Part shown: positions 8,585 through 17,000 of the stretch, piece by piece
How the letters are laid out: each line of letters begins with the position of its first letter
How positions within the stretch are numbered: position 1 is the first letter of the stretch
Origin: Prorocentrum cordatum
Lineage: Eukaryota; Sar; Dinophyceae; Prorocentrales; Prorocentraceae
Reading direction: 5' to 3'
NCBI GenBank assembly: GCA_963575745.1
Contig: CAUYUJ010004725.1
Coordinates: forward strand, 479,087-505,975
DNA: 26,889 nucleotides
Notes under the pieces: generated by a model
Told to the model about the DNA's origin: nothing
What the model saw: only the letters and a program-made list of their open reading frames with translations
Databases searched by the model: none
Position numbers and translations under genes: made by a program

Positions 8585-10480
8585 ACCGAGAGGCCGGGTG
8601 GCCGAAGCATCTCGGATCACTAAATCCTCGCCGCCAGGCTCGTCGCCCTTGGCCAGGAACGCTCCCAGCATCGTATTGAAGCGAAAGATAAGAGGTTTGC
8701 CATCCAAAGCCCAGGAGAGCGCATCACATGAAACTTGGGTCCCTTTGGGGTGTGAACGCCAAGCGACGTGCGGAAGTTGATCGGGTCCTGGAGCGCTCGG
8801 GGTAACATTTTCCAGGAAGCGGGTTATGTCACGTTCAGTAGGAGGTGGCAAACCAGACAGGTCAACATCTGGCTTAAACCGATTGATGCACTGGAAGGCG
8901 GCGGCTCTGCCTACATCCTTCTCGGAGAAAACCTGGCCCCAGTAATCGGAGAGGCTAGAGAGCATTCCAGCAGGGTCAGCTCGAACTCTATTGTGGGGGC
9001 CCGAATGTCCTTGGTCATGATGAGAGCAGGGGTCTCGGATCCCTTGCAGGGGCAGCGTTCGACCAAATGGGGCCCAAAGACGAGAGCGGGTAATGGGGCT
9101 GCGGAGGCGCTTCTTGAGCTTGGTCCTAACGGTCCATGGGTTGTCCTGCTGGAGTCTCTGCCTGGTCTCCGACTGGGCTCTAGAGAACATAACAGCGTGG
9201 ATCTCCGCGGCCAACGCCGCGAAGTTGGCAGGGCCATTGATCGAGACCTGCGCGGTCAGCGGATCGACGACCAGAAACAGCGCGCCTAACGGGTGAGACG
9301 CCATAATCTTCTGGGCCAGCAGCACGTTCTGCCCCCACACAGCTCGGGTGATGGTGCGAACGGCGATGTATCTCGAGAGGGGATCGTGATGTCGAAATCG
9401 GAGGAGTCGATCGCGAGCGCGCCGAGCAGCTGCGATCATGATTTCCTTGTGGAAGGCAAGGCGGAGGGGAGGGGACAACTCGGAGTCGTCGACCTGTTCG
9501 AGAACGTTATGTATGAATTTCTGGTACTCGTATCTCCTAAAGACGCCCTGGTGGATGGGTTGTTCTCCTGGCGGCTTCGACGAACGAGCGGCAAAGGTAG
9601 CGGAGACGGCAGCATGATCTGAGATGCGGGCGCGGCTGAGCACCTCAGGGTAGCCGTGCGCCCTGCCGCCAGTGCACCATTGAGTGAGGCTCCACCCTGG
9701 CGCTGGCACGTAAATCCTATCCAATTTCCGCAGGGTCCCCTGTGCGACGCAGTGATGGGTAGGTTCCTGAAGCTGGATCTCAGCCATCTGCCCCAGGATG
9801 CGATTCCAAGCCAGTCCGTCCGAACCCAGACGTCCGCCCCCTGCCCCTCGCTGGGAAGGGCCCATAGAAGGCTCCGCAGGAACCGAGTAACCAGAGGGAT
9901 CCAATTTCTCAAAGCAATCGAGCGCCACAGAGGAGTCCTCAGAGAAGTTGAAGTCCCCGCCAACGATGGTGAAGGCCTTGAGGGGGTCCGCGGAGGCCAG
10001 GGAGAGGTCGGAGGCGATAGCATCTAGGATCTCGGCGCGCTGCTGAGACGACAGGCCGCGGTTGCGAATGTTGAAGTGCGAGACGAGGACCCCGCTAGGA
10101 AACAAAACTCGAACATTCAAAGCACGCCCCTGGACTAAACTACGTTCCGAAATCGAAGGCCTGTCGTCTGCAGCATGCGTGATATCAAAAGCGGGAATGA
10201 ATGCAATCACTCCTCCCGCGGCATGTGGCGAGGCTGGCAGAAACGAGTAGTAGGCCTGGGTAGGGAGGTGGATGTGGTAGAGCAGGTCCCTGAGCTCATC
10301 CAAGGTCCCATGAGTTTCCTGGATCCCGAGAATCATGCCTTTGCCCAGAAGTTTCTTCGTGTAATTGATCTTCCTGGCCCGAACTCGGTATTTGTGATGG
10401 AATAAGGCTTGCCCATTCCACGTCCCCACAGAGATCGGAGTAGGAGAGGAAGAACGTCCGCACCACGCGGCTAGAATCGG
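8582..10480 (-). pseudogene. LINE-B ORF2, AP endonuclease and RT N-terminus
   Basis: Begins next to the ORF1 stop, in the +1 frame relative to ORF1. The endonuclease of the exonuclease III/APE superfamily spans about 10434-9595. Its motifs are GTWNGQ (metal/phosphate-binding Asn), IQETHG (metal-binding Glu, 10307-10321), GGDFNF (catalytic Asp and Asn, 9944-9961) and SDHAAV (Asp-His pair, about 9612-9622). All expected catalytic residues are present, so this domain may still be intact. After a helical linker the RT begins with YWGQVFSEKD and SAPGPDQLPHVAW, and stops at a TAG at 8582-8584 inside the conserved DASATRPLG segment. No ATG lies between the ORF1 stop and the WN motif. The frame is also open much further upstream, but there it is only the shadow of ORF1. 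Confidence 0.85.
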
Positions 10481-10481
10481 G

Positions 10482-11554
10482 TTAAACACGCCACTGAACG
10501 GGTTCTGCAGGCGGGGCGAGCAGCTTGAACTTGGCGCGGATCTGGTCGGCGTTGAAGCCGAACTGGGCCAGGTTGGTATGCACGAATTCGAGAGTCGGCT
10601 CGGCGCCCTGACCAGGCTGGGGAGTGGCACGAACCAGCGGCCTCCACTGCGTGGAGATCTCACCACGATCACGGTTGCCGTGGAACTGGTGGGTCGGGTA
10701 GAGCTCCGAGAGCGTCGCATTGAGCTTCTTCGTGAGGAGTTCCGTCTGCACCTGCTTCTGGGTCTTGTCCGTGGAGATGTACACTTCGGTTGTCGCACCG
10801 GGGGTGTCGGCCGTGGAGAACCGCTGCCATTGGGATGCTGAAATTTTGAAGCTTTCCGTGATTTGCCGTACGCGTCTGGCGGCCAGCTGTGCGTTGCCTT
10901 TGATCCTGAGAATGAATCGGCGGGCGGCGGGATCTCCTTCCAGGAGTACCTCTGCTGGGTTGATATTGTTTTTCTCGAGGATGGGCTGCACCACGTCTTT
11001 GTCGATGTTGGCCTTCGGTAGCATTGACTTGGCTCGTAGAACAAGCACCGTTGGATCTGGGTCTCGGTCAAAGCTGGAGTCTTCCACGAGCACAGGTGGT
11101 GAGTCAGATTGCATGATGCCCAGGATCTGTTCGAGCCGTTCGATCTTTTCGGACAGGCGCTGGACGTTGGAGTCGGTCTGCTGCTGGTGCCGCTCGACGT
11201 CGGCGAGCCGACGTTCGACTTGCACGCTGAGAGCAGTACATGATTTGTGAACCTGCTTTGCGATGTCCCCCATGGATGCTTGGAGTCTTTCGAGGGAGTC
11301 CATGATCGAGTCGCGGGTGTGGTCCACCTAATTTCGTATGTCGTCTCCATGAGGGGCCCGTTTGTCTTCATCATGGGGAGAGCGGCTTCGTTCATCAGAA
11401 TAGGAGTATCACGCCGACGAACAGGACTGCCCGAGCCGCCAGGGCCATCCTCGGGACCACGCGTCGTTGCACCTCTGCGCTCCTGCGACGGGAAGGTGGG
11501 GGCGAATTCACATGCCGCCAGCGCCTCGAGGTCGGACCGATTGGGGCGCGCCAT
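10482..11554 (-). pseudogene. LINE-B ORF1, Gag-like protein with coiled coil
   Basis: The first ATG after the DinoSL is at 11554 (MARPNRSDLEALAACEF). About 75 codons later, near 11330, a one-base loss moves the frame. It then continues for about 281 residues from VDHTRDSIMDSLERLQ to the stop at 10482, giving about 356 residues in all. After the join, residues of the type SVQVERRLADVERHQQQ and RLSEKIERLEQIL form an amphipathic coiled coil. The following domain (TVLVLRAKSMLPKANI, RFILRIKGNAQLAARRVRQI) is a mixed alpha/beta fold of the size expected for an RNA-binding ORF1 domain. I do not recognise a named family. By position it should package the element RNA. Confidence 0.65.
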
Positions 11555-11720
11555 CGTCGCCTGTCTACGCTGGTAGACGGCACCCAAAAAATGACCGGTC
11601 CGAGAGGTCGCGAAATCGGTGGCCTCCTGAAGGCCGAAATGGTCCCGAGAGCGGCATACGGACGGGCCGCAAAGCTAATCGCTGATTCTCGGGCGTCTAT
11701 AGCCCTTCACAACGTTTAGC

Positions 11721-11742
11721 CTTGAGCCAAAATGGCTACGGA
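11721..11742 (-). other. Exact genomic DinoSL (22 nt) at the LINE-B 5' end
   Basis: The minus strand reads TCCGTAGCCATTTTGGCTCA followed by AG, identical over all 22 positions to the published dinoflagellate spliced leader, whose first base is A, G or T. Downstream, after GCTAAACGTTG and a 166-bp leader, comes the LINE-B ORF1 ATG. The SL RNA gene would continue past the leader with a GT donor and an Sm site; here the leader is followed by GCTAAACG, so this is a spliced copy and not an SL RNA gene. Confidence 0.93.
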
Positions 11743-11844
11743 CCCTCCTCCCCCTCCTCCTCATCCTCCTCCTTCCAGTGCGCCGGATCTCTGGGCCCCG
11801 CTCTCCCAGAGGCCAGGCCAGTCCCGGTGCGGTGCGGGCGTCTT

Positions 11845-12003
11845 CCGCCCAAGACGACGACGACGACCACGACGACGACGACCACGACGCCGACGACGAC
11901 GACGACGACGGCGCCGGCGGCGGCGGCGGCGACGACGACAACGACGACGGCGTCGCGCGCCCAAGACGACGACGACGACCACGACGGCGGCGATGACCAC
12001 GAC

Positions 12004-12046
<43 letters not shown>

Positions 12047-12055
12047 ACGCCCCAA
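11845..12055. repeat. (GAC)n / (ACG)n arrays with GGC variants
   Basis: Two GAC-type arrays interrupted by CGGCGGCGG and by a repeated CGCCCAAGACGACGACGACG unit (near 11847 and 11958). Long open frames in this stretch encode only Arg, Thr, Asp or Val runs. Confidence 0.85.
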
Positions 12056-12400
12056 AGGCGCCTCTGCGGACCGCTGCGTGGGGGGGGAGAGGGAGGAGGA
12101 AACGGAGGAGGAGGAGGAAACGGAGGAGGAAGAGGAGGAGGAGGAGGAGGAGGAAGAGGAGGAGAAGAAAGAGGAGAAGGAGAAGGAGAAGCTGGGAGGA
12201 GAAGGAGAAGGTGGGAGGGAGGGAGCCAGGCAGGAAGGAGGGAGGGAGGGAGAGAGGGAAGAGGAAAAAGGACCAGAAGCAGGGGGAGGAGGAGCCCCTC
12301 CCTCTCTGCCCAGGGTCCGGCCAGCCACGGCGCGCTGCGGGCGTCCCCCCCTCCAATTCGCCCCAGAGGCGCCTCTGCGGACCGCTGCGGGAGGGGGGGA
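12056..12400. repeat. Direct repeat flanking a polypurine array
   Basis: AGGCGCCTCTGCGGACCGCT followed by GCG occurs near 12056 and again near 12366, each followed by a G-rich run. About 200 bp of GGA/GAA-rich DNA (about 12095-12290) lies between. The first copy is preceded by GCGACGCCCCAA and the second by TTCGCCCCAG, so the similarity extends slightly upstream. Confidence 0.8.
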
Positions 12401-12489
12401 GCCCCCCCCAGGCGGGCAGCCAGAAGGCGGGCCTCGGGCTGCACCGCACAGCACGAGCAGCGCCACCACCGTCGCCACCGGCACTCCCC

Positions 12490-13246
12490 TTCTTTTCATC
12501 CTCCCCCTCATCCTCCTCCCCCTCCTCCTCCTCCCCCTCCTCCTCTTCCTACCCCTGTTCCTGCTGCCTCTACAGTCGAAGAGCTGTCAGAAGGAACCCC
12601 GAATAAGGAGCGGCGGAGCACTTGTTCCTTGCATCGGTTAAACTTCGGCTTCCCAGAAAAGACCCAATGAAAATCTAAGACAAACGGCACAATGCTACAA
12701 TGCTTGAGGAACGCTGAGCCCCTCCCCATCGAGAAGGGTTCCTTCTTCAGCGGCCCGACTGGATGTCGACCCCTATCCCAGGCTTGGGGGGCTTTCGACT
12801 GGACCAGGAATTTTGGGGCCCCACCCTGGGATATACGATAGGGGGGGGCATCCATCCTCGACAGGGGTGCCTCGAAAAGGCCCCATGGGGGTGTAACCCA
12901 ATGTTTCCCTTCTTTTTCTGAGCGGCTCCATTTTTCCTAAAAATCTGGGCTTTGGGGGAGACAAATCGCCCGCGGGCATCATCCACGCGAGCGACGAACA
13001 GAAAGGGGTCGTACGCGAGATGGCACGGCGGCCCTGCTCCCTGGCTCACGTGGGCCGCCAGCGCGGCACGCTGCATTGGAGACGAGGACGCGCGCGCGCG
13101 CGACCTTACGCGGGCAACGGATGCGCGAATGACGGCACAATCGAGCCCGATATTCTGTGTTGCTCACATGATACGTGTGGTCGCCAACGTAGGGCAAGCA
13201 TGGTCATGCACATCAACATCACAAGCAGCAGCGACTGTGGGAACAG
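12490..13246. other. CCT tract then unclassified sequence, no gene seen
   Basis: A short CCT tract (about 12494-12548) leads into about 650 bp of mixed-composition DNA. I find no conserved motif in any frame. A plus-strand frame beginning near 12952 stays open only because it runs into the CAT array. Confidence 0.5.
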
Positions 13247-13530
13247 CATCATCAGCAGAGTATCGTCATCACCATCATCACCAACAACACCAGCACCATC
13301 AGCTGCATCATCATCATCAGCAGCATCATCATCATCGTCATCACCACCACCATCATCAGCAGCATCATCATCGTCATCATCGTCGTCATCGTCATCAGCG
13401 TCATCAGCATCACCAGCATAATCAACACCACCATCATCATCGTCATCATCATCGTCGCCATGAAAATCATCATCGTCATCACCACTGCCACCATCATCAT
13501 CAAAATTATCAGGAGCAGCATCATTGTTAT
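13247..13530. repeat. (CAT)n array, left of the copia element
   Basis: Imperfect CAT/CAC/CAG trinucleotide array on the plus strand. It ends at the left LTR, and an array of the same composition and orientation resumes after the right LTR at 23120. Confidence 0.9.
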
Positions 13531-13626
13531 TGATGATACGTTTTCAAGCCAATGCAAAAGGGGCCCCTAAGAGCCAAGCGGCGGCGAGTGGCGTACGAGC
13601 GTGTCATACACACACTATATGTCACA
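13531..13626 (-). repeat. 3' LTR of the copia element (96 bp)
   Basis: Reads TG...CA on the minus strand, starting TGTGACATATAG and ending CGTATCATCA. It differs from the 23024-23119 copy at three positions. It is very short for an LTR and has no obvious TATA box or poly(A) signal, neither of which is expected in dinoflagellates. Confidence 0.93.
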
Positions 13627-13737
13627 CCCGTGAAACTTTGTCACGAGCTAGCCGGTTGGCAGCCAGTCTTAGGGGCTAGTAAAAGGGCGTCTCCAAACGA
13701 GACGCAGCGTAAGGCGACCAGGGTGGCAACAATAACA

Positions 13738-14030
13738 TCACTTCCCCGTCGGGATAGTGTTCACTCTGTCTCTAGCCAGCTGTTCCTTCGCTTTCTTGAT
13801 CGTGGACTCCGTGTCCGGAGTAATATCGTAAGTACCAGTGGTCAATATGTTAACAAGGAAATCATTTGGCATTGCTTTTGTGAGGCAATCTACGGCCATG
13901 ACACTCGCATCGATCCAACGGATCTTATCGCAGAACAACTTCGGGTGCAAGATTTCTACCTCTTCATCACCTCGTGTCCAAATGTCCTGGCGGAGACTGC
14001 TCAGGTCAATATTCAAGCGCTTATCCTCCG
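13738..14030 (-). pseudogene. Copia RNase H, C-terminal end
   Basis: This is the end of the Pol polyprotein, displaced by a frameshift from the main frame. Reading KAEDKRLNIDLSSLRQDIW, then DKIRWIDASVMAVDCLTKAM, it matches the C-terminal part of copia RNase H, where the IDxxxMxADxLTK segment is conserved. The stop at 13738 lies 112 bp before the 3' LTR. The main frame ends prematurely at 14013 with APTMGRRRISA; loss of a single base near 14020 explains the change of frame. Confidence 0.85.
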
Positions 14031-17000
14031 CCTTCCCATAGTAGGCGCTGTTAGGTGCTCTTCCAAACTCTTACAATCTGTCATCAAAAGATGTCTCATC
14101 GTCATGGCTGGAATCTCTTCCCAGTCTAAAGGGAGTTTATTCGCTACCCCAAGCATACCTCGCGCATCAGCGATGGCAGCACGTATACGCACACCTGAGT
14201 CTACAACCCAGAGACAAGCCAACGTCTCTGCTTGTGAAGTAGATATGCACACACGCCTAATAACCTTGCTCGATAAACATATAGGGTGAACGTAATCACT
14301 GTTCCCCTCGACAAATCCCGGCCCTGCAAGTCCGTTGAACCTGGCCCTCTGGGATCTGAGCGGCCCCAAACTGCCTCTTACAACATCGTCTTCTCCAGCC
14401 CAGCTGGCATCCGTAACGGTAAGAGCGATCATGTCCTTGTCCCACAGCACGGCACCACCTTTAAACACAAGTCCGCTGTCCGACGTCTGCACTGCTTCTT
14501 CCAAGACGCGGTTGGCCTCCTTAAGGCGCAATACCTTCGCACGGGCCACTGCCGTTTGCAGTCGACTCACGCGGTAGAGGAGCTCGGGCTTGCATCGCCG
14601 ACAAACCCAAGACAAGGCACCTACAACTGACCTAAGTTGGGATGTCTCTCCTTCGTTACAGCGCCTGGTGAGGGGGCTGTCCCTGGGATGGGATACAGAT
14701 TCTATATGATCGATGTTGCCCTTGCCCATGACGTGGGCGGTATAATCTTGATCTTGAGCAATTTCTAACCCGCAGTAGCGGAAATATCCTGACTTGACCT
14801 CTCTGGTGTCGAACTCTGCCAGCACGGAGTCAATAATCCTCTGGCTCTCGTCGTCTGCGGCCCATAGTATGTCGTCCACATGTGTGCCGATCATACACGT
14901 AATCTCGTTCTTATCACTAGATAGACTGAAAAGGGCTGGCATGATACGGTTCTCTCTTAATCCGTGAGCTTTAAAACGATGTCGGATCTTCTTCCATAAA
15001 CCTCTCCCAGCGTCACGCGTTCCATAATCAGGCATACGAGCTATAAGCGCCCCACCATCCGGTACTCCTTTGAGCCCGTCGGGAGGTGGTTTTAATAACA
15101 TGAGACGGTCGAGTTCTTGACCCTGAAAATAAGCTGAAGTGATATCAGCGCATTTCAATGCCTTCTTCGCGCCTGCGGCCCACGATATTATCAGCCTTAA
15201 GCCTTCTAGCTCACACGTTGGTGAGTCCGTGCGGATGCCGAGAGATTCCTCGAGGTCTCCTCGCACCACAAGTCTGCTTCTGTATTGTGGCGCAACCGGT
15301 GGTCCACCCGGTCTGCGTAAATGTTCGTTTTTATCTACCTCAATCCATTGCGTGGGAACCATGCGATATCCCTCGTCGAGGAGCTTCTGCAGTTCTGAGG
15401 AATCAATGTTTACGGCAGAATTGAACCTTCGCCATTTTCCCCACTCGTCTTGTCTTGCGAGACGCAGTCCGCTCTTAACTTCCTCCGATTCCTTATGGAA
15501 TGTAAGGTTCTTAGCGCTCTTCAGCTTCTTTCGAGATTGAGGCTTACTGATGGCTCGCTCATTGAAGAAACCAGCAAGTGACTCGTGTGATTTGACTGCC
15601 GCGGACGCAGTCCTCCTCTGGAGTAGATCTACGCCTGATCCTGTAGTCCCCATTCTCTGCCATGCCTCGAGCAGCGGATTCGCTGGCTCGGGTGCTGGTT
15701 CTGACACTGAGGCGGATCTCCTTTCTGAGGATGATCCTCCTGTGTCCAATCTCCTTCGCATCACTTCGCCGCGACCGCGTAGGTCGTGCGGCACATCATC
15801 TAGCAAAGATCTCTGCAACGGGGTGCGCGGCGGTCTAGGCTCAGGTTGTTCGGCAGGGGAATCTTCAGCTTCTCCCTCGCCTCCGTCACTCATGTTCCCA
15901 CCTGGTACTACAGGTTGAGACTCTTCCATCGGCTCTGGCATCTCTAATTCCGGCTCCTCATGGATGACTGGGAGTACGTCCTCTTGAGGTGCTCCAGGCT
16001 GGCCTGCACCAGGTAACTCTCTTCGTTCGTCGACAAACGACTGCTGCTGACCTTCAGGAGGAGCGTATCGTTCCATACCTCCATCCTGGTGCCGGGAAAG
16101 ATATTGATTTGCCAGAGCTTCAGCCGCTGTGCACGGTCTGAGCCTGCCAACCGCAACACACACCGGAACCCCCCCGGTGATGACCCATGCGTTCTTGCCG
16201 TCGAGCCCTACGATCCTCGATCCAGTGCTCCATTTTGCAGTAACTTCTCCGTCGGTGGGCCTTTTGCGAAACCACGCCACATTTCCGACCTGGTACTCGC
16301 CCGCCAGAGGGGCTGCTTTACGAAGCATAGCACGCGCGGTCCTGCTACCAACGTCGTGCTCGGCGAATGCTTTCCTGGCAGTGGCACGGATTGCAGATTG
16401 ACGTGAGAACTCATCAGACCCATCTTCAGCCACGTTTGCCAATACACACAGGTCGTAAGCTTCTTCGTCGTCGAACTCACTCCCCGGCACACGGGGCAGC
16501 AGACCGAGTACCCACTGAGACGGCGAAAAACCGCCAACTCGGGACATCTCGTTCTTGGTGCTGTCGACCTCTACGGCTGTCGTCATAACTTCGTCGAGGC
16601 CAATAACGTTCTTGTCGTGAACCACTTTCTTAAACACGTTTTTCCATAGTCCGCCGTGTCTTTCGGTGCGTCCGATCTGCTCCGGGGATTCGACTCCTGC
16701 GTCGCGGAGATCGATCCATTGACTCTTAACCCACTGTAAGAAGACACCTCTGTTATGTAACCCTCGATCCAACACGATCCGTTTAGGCTTTCCAGCCCAA
16801 GCACGCCAGTGCTGCTGGAAAGCTGTGAGGCATGCCCGCGAAGACGGCATTCCACTACCTAGTCGAATGAATATGACCCGCTGGAACGTAGTTCCCTGGC
16901 AGACGATATTCAGGAAGCTGTACCTTTCGCCGTTGTTGTCCTTCACCTCCAAAACACCGATCCCGATCTCGTAATTGAAACAGAACTTCTGGGGCAGCGC

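Larger units (their letters stand above)
6590..11742 (-). mobile_element. LINE-B: near full-length non-LTR retrotransposon with a DinoSL 5' end
   Basis: In minus-strand order: an exact DinoSL (11742-11721), a 166-bp leader, ORF1 (11554-10482), then ORF2 with apurinic-type endonuclease, reverse transcriptase and a C-terminal zinc knuckle (10480 to about 6602). This is the standard layout of LINE-type elements, which copy their RNA directly at a nicked genomic target. There are no LTRs. AGG-rich tracts on the minus strand flank both ends: 11743-11766 upstream and 6439-6552 downstream. At least five frameshifts and no clear nonsense codon separate it from an intact element. The 3' end is approximate because no poly(A) tail or target-site duplication was identified. 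Confidence 0.85.

Noticed and set aside
10482-11587. Upstream half of the 1001-codon minus-strand frame as an N-terminal extension of LINE-B ORF2
   Set aside because: Over 10482-11327 it is Ser/Arg/Thr-rich noise opposite a well-formed coiled-coil ORF1 in another frame. Only its first 75 or so codons (as ORF1 start) and the part after 10480 look coding.
11690-11742. A functional SL RNA gene
   Set aside because: The leader is not followed by the GT splice donor, intron and Sm-binding site expected of an SL RNA gene. It continues directly into the LINE-B leader.
11732-12670. Plus-strand ORFs starting ATGGCTACGGAC (and ATGGCGACGGAC at 4553), with Leu or Pro runs resembling signal peptides
   Set aside because: The start codon is the reverse complement of the DinoSL relic and the rest is translated microsatellite. 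The shared MATD start is explained by the leader, not by a gene family.
13247-13530. CRISPR-like or tandem regulatory array
   Set aside because: It is an imperfect trinucleotide microsatellite with no repeat-spacer structure.
12952-13533. Plus-strand ORF ending in a poly-His/Gln tract
   Set aside because: The His tract is simply the CAT array, and the upstream 100 residues show no recognisable domain.
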